Source: Combretum micranthum
Taxonomy: Eukaryota > Streptophyta > Magnoliopsida > Myrtales > Combretaceae
NCBI GenBank assembly: GCA_024138025.1
Contig: JAMXBD010001194.1
Span: forward strand, 124,001-188,000
DNA length: 64,000 bases
Reading direction: 5' to 3'
Part shown: positions 20,850 to 31,012 of the stretch, in pieces
How the letters are laid out: every line of letters begins with the position of its first letter
Position numbering within the stretch: position 1 is the stretch's first letter
Notes under the pieces: model-generated
Databases searched by the model: none
What the model was told of the DNA's origin: nothing
The model's input: the letters and a program-made list of their open reading frames with translations, nothing else
Program-made: the position numbers and the translations under genes

Positions 20850-23800
20850 TGCAACCACAGAATCTGTCAAGGGTTGCATTGAGGCCTCGACTATGGCTAC
20901 TATTTAGGCTATAACTCAAAATTTCGGCCACAAATTTGGTTGGGGGCTGGCTCGAGGCTTCGGTTGTGGCCGTTATTTAGGCCACGACCTAAAATCATGG
21001 CAACAGACTGTCACGCCCAACGGGTATCCTAAACGTGACAGCCCGCCGTATGTAATATTAAAACTTAGCAATGACTACCTCAGTCACTCAAAAGCTTCCA
21101 TATCAGTACAAAAGCGTACATTCACATCAAAGAGAGACCGGTGGAGTAATGCATTTTAAGATATTGGCAACGGAACATGTAAAATGACACTTAATATATT
21201 TCATTGAAATAAAAAGTCTTAAACTTCTAAGGGGCATTCCCCCGACAATTCTCATAATAATATGGTCTTACTAAGATAAATAACAAAAGCTAGAAGATTT
21301 TAGAATAAATCTACTCTAAGACTTCAAAACAGAATTCCTCCAAAAGCTTCTCAAAATAAAGATTCTACCCAAGTGGTCAGGATGGTCTCAGGTGCAAAAA
21401 GGATAATCCTACAATGTCAAAAGTTTATAGGAGTATAAGCATAACTAGCTTAGTGAGATATTCCTTACGCAAAAGTACTCATAACAGGTAATCAACTAAG
21501 TTTATTATTCAAGCATATGAAATGCAACAACCATATGATCAACCAGTACATACGACTATCCGGTTTCGTATGTGCAATGGATTTACCCCTCCATCAGTGG
21601 TTAGGGAATGCTTTGAACTGGATCCCAAACGACCTCCTTAAAGTTGCGCGCGTCTTGGGGTTCCAACGAACCGTACTACTAGTCCTCGGGTTTCTTTACC
21701 CAAAGCGATCGATCCGGTTCGGCTACAACTTCAAACCATATTCCCCGAATGTCCTAAACTCTCAAGACTGTAGCAAGACAGCTTACCTTTCCGGTCCCAC
21801 GCTAAGGAGTAGTAGCAGCAAAATTTTGAAATGATATTCTAAGTGATATGCATGAGCAATTTATTATATGGGGATTCCAATATGACATTAAATCATTTAA
21901 AGCGATCAAGCAATATTTGCTCACATAACAATATATACATAGAAACATTTATATCAATCATAATTTGAGTTCCGATATACTTATTGTTCATTGATCTCAC
22001 ACAACGATTCACATATATAATTCCCATGATAACCCGCATGCATATCAATTTTATCTTTTCCTAACATCTAGTGCTCTATTCTATAAGTACATACGCGAAT
22101 ACATAAACGTAAAGGAAACTCACTCGTCCATAGCGTTCTTCTAGGAGTCGAAGTAATCCTCAGGGAAAAGAAGATCTTGGTCCTCGACACCTAAACAAAA
22201 GAAATACCCAAAATGAGTATTTCACAAGATCTATTCAAACTCTATAATTCTATCTTATTGAATTCGTCAAAATCCGTATGAATGGAAATTCCAATTTAAA
22301 ATGGCTATAACTTGCTCATTTTAACTCGGAATTTCGCATATTATATACCGATTTCTACCTACTCGAAAAGATCTATCTATTTCTAAGGTTATTTTTATCA
22401 AAAGAAGTTATGCGGGTCACGGAATATTTTCGTACAGATTTAATACGAAAATTCTAATTTCAAAACTTAAGTTTCAAACTTTTCTTCACTCAAGAGCTTT
22501 TGTACAAAAATATAGATATATTGTATGGTTGGAAACTCCTTGAATATATATATAGACCCAAACTATATGCATGAATTTAGTGGTGTTGTCTCAACAATGA
22601 TCTTGTAAAACAATGTGTCTTGAAAGTGAGAAAAGCTAAGACTTGAAAATCTCCTTTTTAGTCTTGTTTGGAAAATTCATTAGTAAGTATTTCCTTCTTT
22701 TAACTTCATTTCTTAATTTTGAGAATAATTACTTTTTCAAAAAGATATTTTAAGTTTTTTAAGATTCCATAAATTTATTTCTAGTGGTTTGGAAAAACAT
22801 AGTTTTTTTTAAATATTTCATGGTTGTATGTTCTAAAGTTTTTCTAAAGTTAGATCCACTTTAAAAGAATAATATCAATAATTTTATAAGTTATTTATTA
22901 TTTTTATTTCCTAAGTAAGGTTATCCTTAGAAAAGTTATTTTTTATAATTTTTGTAAAACTTGTCTATATTTTAGTATTTTAGAGTGTTGGTAGAAAACT
23001 TGACGAAGAGTTAAGAAAACTTTTAAACAAGGAATTAAGTTTAAAGAAACTTTCTTATTTTATTGGTTTAAAAGAGAGTTTGTGTAACTTTATTTTCATT
23101 GATAAAATACCATATAGTATTATTACTAAAACTTGAGCTAAACTTATCTAACTTTAGAAAATATTATTAAGATAAAACTTTAAGTCTTTATGGAAAATAA
23201 TTTCTTATGTGACAAAATTTATTCTTAAAGAGAGTTTTATTTTTATTACTTAAGAAAACTCATTTTCATTATGGTTGAGACAATACAACATGTTCATGCA
23301 TGAATGAGGATATGTAACTATGAGAAATATAATAAAAACAACATAATAAGATAAATTATAAGAGCACAAAAGTAAAGTAAAGTATTGGGAACCTTAGTTT
23401 CATCAAGGTATCTCGGGACTAAGAATAGGCTAGTCCTCAAAAGAAAAGAAAAGTAAAGAAAGAAAATTGTTTTGACTTGATATGAACAAGTCTAAGACTA
23501 AAAAGACTAGTCTTAATAATTGCATAAAACAAGTAAATAAATTTCAAGACATGAAAATAAATAAATAACAAATGAGCTTATATGCTCTAAATAAATATAT
23601 ATACATAATATACATAATACTTTATATAAGTTAGATTAGAAACAATAATAACAATAATAACAACATAAAGAAAAAACAGAAACATGAACAAAAACAAAAC
23701 ATGAATATATTGTTGATTCTTTAACTCTCATGAGTCTAAGAAACATACACTAAACTCATGCTAAGTTGTATGAACATGATGAGTAAAATAAGAGAAATTT

Positions 23801-24830
23801 TTTACCTAATGTTTATGTGTTTGTTGAAGAAGAATGGAATGGTTTGTAGTAATATGTGGGAATGGGTTTCTTAAAGAAAAGGGAGAACTTGAGAGAGATT
23901 TTGAGAGGGGATTTTATGGAGTGATTTTGGGGAGTTTTAGTAGGAAATGAATTTGTGTGAAAGAATGAAGGAAGAAAGGAATATTTATAGATTTTTTGAG
24001 TGTAAATTACATATAATAAAATAAATTGAAAAGAAAAATAATTTGGAGAAGAGAGAGAGGGGAGGCACTGGTTCTAGTGGGGGGGGGGGGGGGGGATGGG
24101 GATTAATTTATTTTGTTGTTTATAATAAAGAAGTAATATGTAAAGTGTGATGTGATTAAAGTTGTATGAGGAAGGTAAATTGTAGGTATAGGTATGATAG
24201 AGTGTAGAATAGAGCGTAAGAAAAAGTAGAGATAAATAAATAGTAGAAAAGTACTATGAATAGTAGACTAGATAATTAAAATACGGTAGTAAAGAAAATA
24301 TGCGTAAACGGCCTATATTTGATATTTTTAGTTACCGAAAAATTCTAAAACTGATATTTTTAAAATCCTTATATTTTTATGAATCTATTGGTGTTGTCAG
24401 AATATTTTCACTATCCGGTGCACCAGGGCACGGTTTTTGAAAACTGATCCCGTTCGGATCTGAAGGACACTAGAAAATTACGAATATGATATTTTTAAGC
24501 TTTCCTATATTATTACGAACCATAATCCATAATTATCTCAATTTCATTTTCTAGGGTTTAGGAACACAGGATTTTCGGATCTAGATTCACTAGACTAATC
24601 GTATAACTAGGTTAACTTTAGGGTTTCGTTTTAACTTCCGGTTCTTATGGTTTGCTTATATTATCGAAAAAATATAAGGGCTTACATAGACTCAGTCAAT
24701 GCCTAGGTCGTGGCCATAGCCAAAGCCTCGACTGAATTTGTGGCCATGATTTTAGGTCGCGGCCATAGTCAAGGCCTCGACCCAGCCTTTAAACGTATTT
24801 GTGGCCATGATTTTGGGTTGCATTTATTTA
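20850..24830. repeat. GC-richer inverted repeat interrupted by solo LTR 2
   Basis: Left arm around 20941-21004 (GGCTGGCTCGAGGCTTCGG, then GCCACGACCTAAAATCATGG). Right arm around 24744-24788 carries the reverse complement (CCATGATTTTAGGTCGCGGC, then AAGGCCTCGACCCAGCC). Related shorter units of the same wording repeat on each side. The arms form a broken palindrome around the 21009-24686 LTR. It may be the end of the PIF/Harbinger element that lies to the right; not proven. Confidence 0.6.
21009..24686. mobile_element. Solo LTR, 3.7 kb, family 1 copy 2
   Basis: Begins TGTCACGCCC and ends GGGCTTACA. Flanks CAGAC (21004-21008) and TAGAC (24687-24691) match at four of five bases, as expected of an aged 5-bp target site duplication. 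It aligns with the copy at 8242-12152 and lacks any internal coding region. A 17-G run (24079-24095) lies at the same relative place as the 25-G run of copy 1. Reading frames inside, such as 21517-21834, show no domain. Confidence 0.82.
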
Positions 24831-25346
24831 AAATCCATTTTTAGTGAAAGCGTAGCCTAAACATGGTTGACATATCCTTTCGTGCTCTTCTTAAATCCTT
24901 GTTATTTCTTCACTTTTAACCCAAATTTTGATATAACTTGTTTAATTTTTCTCCATAAAATCTTTTATCATCTTGCACAATTTTAAAATACAAAATTAAC
25001 TAGTTAAACATCAAATCTTAATAATAATTTATGACAGTTCACATAATTTACCCAATTAAATATAGAACAAAACACATGTATCACCTTTCATATGGAAAAA
25101 TATACCACTGAAATATTTTTCAGCAGTTTTCAAATTACATCATGATAACATCTCCTTCAAACCCATAAGATAACAAACATCATGTTGCCCATACTATGCT
25201 AATTGTTATGTACACAGAAAAGCTACAACCATAGGATTAGTATGCACTTCGTAGACTGCTTCAAAAGCTAAAACCATGATAGTATGTACAAAGTGCTATA
25301 GGAGCTAAATTCATGATTTTATGACAAAATGAGCACTTGTCATAAT

Positions 25347-25902
25347 TAGGGCTGCAAACGAGCCGAGCTATTTGTGAGCTATTCGAGCTTGATTAGTAAA
25401 CGAGCTAAGCTCAAGCCCTAAGTAAAGCTCGTTTATCTAAACGAGTCAAGCTCAAGCTTTGATTTAGGCCCTCGAGTCGGCTTGTTTAGACTCATGAACA
25501 GGCTCGCGACTAAGCTCGTTAACAAGCCAGTTAATAAGCATGTTAGCAAATTTGTAAATTTTTTTATGCAAGATATATTATCTATAACTATATAATAAAG
25601 ATAATAAAAATTAATTTCTATTTAATAATTATGTGTATATATTATAACAACACGTATATATTATATTTTAGGTTAAAAAAATGGAAAAAAAGACTATCTA
25701 AATGACTCGAGCTTGGACTTAAATTTCAGGCTCAATAAAAACTTAGCTCAGCTCTGCTCAAGTTTGTTTCACAAATGAGCCAAGCTCGAGCCTCAATTTC
25801 AGGCTCATTAAAAAACTCAGCTTAAGCTCATTAAATTTTAAATGAACCAAGCTCGTGCCTTTAAAAATCGGCTCGGCATAGCTTGGTTCATTTGCAACCT
25901 TT
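25347..25902. mobile_element. hAT-type MITE, copy 1 (556 bp)
   Basis: Terminal inverted repeats TAGGGCTGCAAACGAGCCGA (left) and the reverse complement of TTGGTTCATTTGCAACCTTT (right). It is flanked by GTCATAAT and GTCATAGT, an 8-bp target duplication with one mismatch, typical of hAT elements. The interior is filled with GCTCGAGC/GAGCTCAAGC-like palindromic words and an AT-rich centre; there is no transposase. Confidence 0.75.
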
Positions 25903-26040
25903 GTCATAGTGCATCCAAAAAAAAAAAAAAAAAAATTCTATTCCCAGCCAAGTACTCCTCAATCACCTAAAAGAAACCTCAAATAGTCCAAGTGCTCCTC
26001 TAGTGGAAGCAAATACACTATAGCTAGGTTGTCTTTCTAC

Positions 26041-26319
26041 TCAGTGGAGCATTTTCATCTTTGGTTGTGATATGCCCTTGATGGTGTGAAGAAATGTGTT
26101 CAATTTTTCCACATCCTTCCTTGATTGATCAATTGACAAATGCTTTACTGCACAATCGATACTCTTCTGCATCTTTCTCATTCCAGTATCAAAGCTCTTT
26201 ATGGCAACTAACAGCTCGAATATTGTTCCATCTCCAAGTATGTTTCTCCTCCTTTTTGTACTAGTACTGGTTGCACTATAGCAAATTAAAGTTTCTTCTG
26301 CTTCACCCTTCATTACCAT
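26041..26319 (-). pseudogene. Duplicated C-terminal piece of Harbinger Myb/SANT-like protein
   Basis: A 92-codon minus frame that copies the 27606-27900 frame: FDTGMRKMQKSIDCAVKHLS followed by a DVEKLNTFLHTIKGISQPK stretch. It was cut off from its N-terminal domain by the tandem duplication and has no start context of its own. The helical C-terminal part of these proteins is thought to contact the transposase. Not functional alone. Confidence 0.6.
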
Positions 26320-26346
26320 ATCATCTACAATGTCCTCCTAGTCGAA

Positions 26347-27918
26347 GCCTCGACCCAGCCTTCAAACGAGTTTGTGGCCATGATTTTGTGTCGCATTCAT
26401 TTAAATTCCATTTTCAATGAAAGCATGGTCTGAATATGGTTGACATATCCTCTCTCTTCTTAAATCCTTGTTATTTCTTCACTTTTAACCTAAATTCAAA
26501 TATAACTTGTTTATTTTTCTCCATAAAATCTTTTATCATCTTGCACAATTTTAAAATACAAAACTAACTAGTTAAAGATCAAACTTAATAATAACTTACG
26601 AAAATTCACATAATTTGCCTATTAAATATAGAACAAAACACATGTATCACCCTTCATATGGAAAAGTATACCACTGAAATATTGTTCAATAGTTTTCAAA
26701 TTATATCATGGCCACATCTCCTTTAAACCCACATGATAACATCCATCATGTTACGCATACTGTGCTAAATTGTTATGTACACAGAAAAGCTACAATCATA
26801 GGATAAGTAAGCACTTCATAGAGTGCTTCAAAAGCTAAAACCATTATAGTATGTACAAAGTGCTCTAGGAGATAAATTCATGATTTATGACACAATGAGC
26901 ACTTATCATAGTTAGGGTTGCAAACGATCTGATATATTCGCGAGCTACTTGAGCTTGACTCGAGCTCGATTAGTAAACAAACTAAGTTCGAGCCCAAAAT
27001 AAAGCTCGTTTATCTAAATGAGCCGAGCGAAAGCTTTGACTTAGGCTCGCGAGTTGGCTCTTGAACAAGTTTTTTTAGACTCGTGAATAGGCTCGTGACT
27101 AGGCTTGTTAATAAACCCGCTAGGAAATTTATGAATTTTTTTATGCAAGATATATTATTTATAACTACATAATAAAAATAATAAAAATTAATTTCTATTT
27201 AATAATTATTTATATATATTATAACAACACGTATATATTATATTTTAGATTAAAAAAATGAAAAAATGCTATCCAAATGAGTCGAGCTCGGACTTAAATT
27301 TCAAGCTTGATAAAAGCTAGGTTTGGCTTGGCTCGAGTTCATTTCATAAATGAGCCGAGCTCGAGCCTTAATTTTAGGCTTATTAAAATGCTCGGCTCAA
27401 GCTCAAGCTCAAGCTCGTTAAATTTTAAACAAGCCAAGCCTAAGCCTTTAAAAGTTCGGCTTAGCTCAACTCGGCACGTTTGCAGCCCTAGTCAATATGC
27501 ATACAAAAAAAAAAAAAAAAAAATTCCTAGCCGAGCGCTCCTCAATATCCAAAAAAAAGCCTCAAATAGTCCAAGCGCTCCTCTAGTAGAAGCGAGTACA
27601 ATATACTAGGTTTTCCTTCTACTTAGTGGAGCATTTTTCATCTTTGGTTGTGATATGCCCTTGATGGTGTGAAGAAATGTGTTCAATTTTTCCACATCTT
27701 TCCTTGATTGATCAATTGACAAATGCTTCATTGCATGGTCGATACTCTTTTGCATCTTTCTCATTGTAGTATCAAAGCTCTTTATGGTAGCTGACAACTT
27801 GAATACTACTCAATCTCCAAGCATGTTTCTCCTCCTTTTTGTACTAGTACGAGTTGCACTATGGCAATAGAAGTTTCTTTGCTTCACCCTTCATTAGCAC
27901 ATCATTTGCAATGTCCTC
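26347..27918 (+). repeat. Tandem duplication, unit 2 (1572 bp)
   Basis: Starts GCCTCGACCCAGCC and continues into unduplicated Myb/SANT-like coding sequence after 27918. This is the parental right edge; unit 1 is the truncated side. Confidence 0.9.
26913..27490. mobile_element. hAT-type MITE, copy 2 (578 bp)
   Basis: The same element in the second tandem unit: left TAGGGTTGCAAACGA, right CACGTTTGCAGCCCTA. It sits at the same relative position as copy 1, so the MITE was present before the tandem duplication. The 8-bp flanks (26905-26912 and 27491-27498) have diverged. Confidence 0.72.
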
Positions 27919-28510
27919 TACAGGTGTATCCTCCCTTTCTATCTCTACAATAACATCCTCAGCTGTTTGAGCATCTTCACTAGTTACTTGGTCTTTACCA
28001 TAGATCATTGTGAACTCATCCAAGTAGGGGAAGCTCCTGTGCATGAAAATGGCTACATCTTTATGGCTTTGAAATGACAAATAATATAGTCACATCAATA
28101 AAAAATACACACTTAGAAAAATACAAATTAAACCAAGCACATTGCATACATATATATATGCATCCCACACTTCCTTCTCAGTCATCACCATCTTTTTGAC
28201 CCGATCTCATCCAAAACCGCTAGATTTCTCCCATAAACCATGTCATAAACAATGCTCCAATCTTTTTTTGGAGTTCTAATGCGCGATTCAATGTGTGATC
28301 TTTTCTTAATCCCACTATTGGAATCTTGATTGAAAGCATCCTCTCCAATTCATTCGGATATCTACTCCTGAAGTTGGTATCAGCATTGTAGATTCTAATA
28401 TTATGTAACTCCACCATACATCCAACTAGGATTTCATCTTCACCAACTGTCCACTTTCTATGTGAAATCTTTGTTGCTCTAGACTTCCTTTATGCTGGAT
28501 ACACCTCTTC
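27606..28510 (-). pseudogene. Myb/SANT-like DNA-binding protein of PIF/Harbinger (decayed)
   Basis: PIF/Harbinger elements encode a second protein with a Myb/SANT-like domain that brings the transposase to DNA. Minus-strand pieces in order: KWTVGEDEILVGCMVELHN (around 28400-28465), FRSRYPNELERMLSIKIP and a following helix (28220-28417), VYDMVYGRNLAVLDEIG in a shifted frame near 28200-28250, then SFPYLDEFTMIYGKDQVTSE (27859-28080), and the C-terminal helices (27606-27797). The trihelix-like KWT...L and 'FPYxDxxxxIxGKDxxT' signatures are characteristic. At least two frameshifts and stops separate the pieces. It lies just downstream of the transposase on the same strand. Confidence 0.75.
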
Positions 28511-28768
28511 CATGGTGGTGATCTAAAGCTGATAAAAAACATTAATAACCTACACAATTGTTCATGATATTGTGAGAATATCACATAGATAAGTGACATG
28601 GTGGCAAATTGCATAGCACCATTAGATAACATTTGTGAAACAACAAATAACAAAGTCAAATGGAAGTACATAACACAAAGGAGGAAATACATTGTCATAT
28701 CATTTTACATCCTAGCATGGAACATTAAACAACATAAAACATTGATAGATAAGCTAAACATTGAAAAT

Positions 28769-30025
28769 CTAGTCATGTCTTCCAGAACTCCAATCATTAA
28801 ACATTTGGGTTGCCATTTCGTGCCTCCAAGCTGTCCATGAATCATTGCTCCCCAAAGTTTCTATGAAGTCATCCTCATTGTCTACATTGCTTTCCTCTAT
28901 TAAATTTAGGCAATCTTCCAGTAGGTTGTGGCTCATTTCCATCCTAATGAAGTTATGGAGCAAGCAACAAGCAAATACCACTTGATTGTAGATTCTCACC
29001 GGATAGAAGGATAGACTCCTTAAAATACTTCACCTCATTTTGAGAAACCCAAAGCATCTCTCTATAACTTTCCAGGTAGATGCATGTCTCAAATTAAACA
29101 ACTCTTCAGCCAATTTTGGTTGTTGACCTTAGCGCCATTCATTTAAATGATATCTTTGCCCTACTAAAGGTGCAAGAAATCCATCACAGTTGAGGTAACC
29201 TTTATTAACTAGGCAGTAGTATCCTATACATGGTATAGGGATGTGTATTATATCCTATTTGAGATATGGTTGAAGAAAGCAAAACTTACATTCTTGCATA
29301 TTATTGCAACTCATACCTTATGGAACTTTCAGATCATTCCTCGAACTTTCAGACCATTCCTCCTACTTATTGCATCTCAAAGTACTCTACTATCAGTAGC
29401 AGAGCCCTCTCTCTTAGGCAGCACATAGGTGAAAAGCACATTTGGTGTACATACATTTAGCACATTAGTGGCAATCTTATTCTTTCGAGTTCTGTATCGA
29501 AACTTGTCTATCAATGGCACTTTACTCGGTATATGTGTTCCATCTAAGGCTCCTACACAATTCTGCGCAATAGAAAGTTATATACCATTTACAATCAAAC
29601 TTTATCTTTTTACATATTTTCTCTTAGTAATTTCAAATAATTCATATGGGAATTCTCACCTTGAAGTATTTCCACTGATCATCGATAGAGTTCTCAGGGA
29701 TAGGTTCCGCCTTCTAAAGAAGGTAGTTACTTAAACGGAAAGTGGCATTCATGATACTGTGGAAGCACTTGCTTTGGTTTCTCTGGACCTCATGAAGTTA
29801 TGCTTAATCACCTTATTGTTTTACGTGATAAGAAAGCATGTGCAAAAACATTGCTTCTTGCTCATCCACTAGCATGTTCCTAGTTGATTTGAGACCTCCT
29901 ACGTCCCTCAATATGTCATAGAGTTTGGAAAAAGGATGCCTATCTAATCTTAGTTGTTCAATACATGTCATATCATCACCATGAACAAGTCTCCTAATGT
30001 ATTCATGTTGACGAGAACAATCCAA
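28769..30025 (-). pseudogene. PIF/Harbinger transposase (HARBI1/ALP1-like), decayed
   Basis: Minus-strand pieces from N to C: CIEQLRLDRHPFSKLYDILR and an N-terminal helix region (29813-30025); NCVGALDGTHIPSK with the first catalytic Asp (codon 29542-29544); REGSATDSRVL with the second Asp (29392-29394); QRYHLNEWR; KVIERCFGFLKMR with the catalytic Glu (29060-29062); and FACCLLHNFIRMEM with the C-terminal WTAWRHEMATQMFNDW (28769-28999). All three acidic residues of the DDE nuclease remain. The gene is dead: TGA after SRVL, TAA after NEWR, TGA in place of the Trp after KMR (29030-29032), plus frameshifts. With the Myb/SANT gene it marks a once-autonomous element. Outer terminal repeats were not identified. 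Confidence 0.85.
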
Positions 30026-30234
30026 ACTATAAGATCACACACGTGGCCTTGGGAATGTAAGGTGAAAGCATACAATAAATATATTATGTAATGTGCAACA
30101 TTACAATATTGTACCCCTAGTGCTAAAAGAAAACATGCAATTTTCCTTTTCTTCTATTGGTCGTAGTCAAGCAAACATACTTGACCCATAACTGTAATAG
30201 TAAGATGATACCAGTTTACTAATTATGATTGCTT
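30026..30234. other. No gene seen between Harbinger relic and block B
   Basis: A short unique-looking AT-rich stretch. Confidence 0.5.
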
Positions 30235-31012
30235 TAAACCAAACCTTAAATAACGGTTTTTTTCTGCTTTAAACTAAACCTTAAATAACGGTTTGGTTTG
30301 GTTTAAATTATGCATAAAATTGAAAATTCTAATTAAAAAAAAATTGTTATAACAAAATGCTTCATAAGTCCATTACATTTATAATCTAAGTCTTTCATAA
30401 AAATCATATAGTTCTACTCAGTTATCTACTAACAAAGTACAATCACTAACTAATGCATAGTAAACTATAATATATAATCCTCTTTAAAAAGTAAACCATC
30501 TACTAAAAAATTAGCCAAAAAAAAAAAAGAAAAACATCAACCAACAAAAATCAATTATGAATAAGAGTAATGTACTAATAAAATACAATGAACAACTAAT
30601 ACATAAATATTTATAACTAAATAACAAAATACATACTCTATAGAGTTCAAATGATTAACACAAAACTCCACTAAGTTACCAACAGAATAATGTACCATGA
30701 ACCTTAAAAAACAATTTTAAAAAAGGAATAATTTAACATTAATAATATTCATCATATAATAAATATTATAATAAAATCATAAGAACATACATAACCTTTA
30801 ATCAATCATCATAACAAAATTTATAGTTATAAGTAAACTATTTTTATATTTTGCTAAAATGGTTTGGTTCAGTTTATCCCTTTAAATCAACCTTAATTTA
30901 CAGATTGGTTCGAATTGATAATTTTTTAAACCAAATTATTAAAAAAAAAATTATTTTTTTTTGGTTTAGTTTTATTCAGTCGGCTTTTTTGCATACCTCT
31001 ACCAAACACTAC
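30235..31012. repeat. AT-rich repeat with TTTGGTTTGG-type ends
   Basis: Left end has repeated TTAAATAACGGTTTGG; right end has TTTGGTTTAGTTTTATTCAG and CGGCTTTTTTGCATACC. The loosely inverted ends suggest an old MITE-like element. It is also present at the left of block C (38.2-38.9 and 40.65-40.75 kb). Confidence 0.45.

Larger units (their letters stand above)
24774..26338 (+). repeat. Tandem duplication, unit 1 (1565 bp)
   Basis: Starts GCCTCGACCCAGCC and ends AATGTCCTC. It aligns with unit 2 at 26347-27918 along its whole length, including the hAT-type MITE, a poly-A tract and the end of the Myb/SANT-like frame. At the junction the coding sequence stops and the start of unit 2 follows after eight bases. 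Confidence 0.9.

Noticed and set aside
21517..21834. 105-codon plus frame
   Set aside because: Lies inside a solo LTR and is not preserved in the sister LTR.
29243..29734. Three plus-strand frames of 61-101 codons
   Set aside because: They are antisense to the Harbinger transposase relic.
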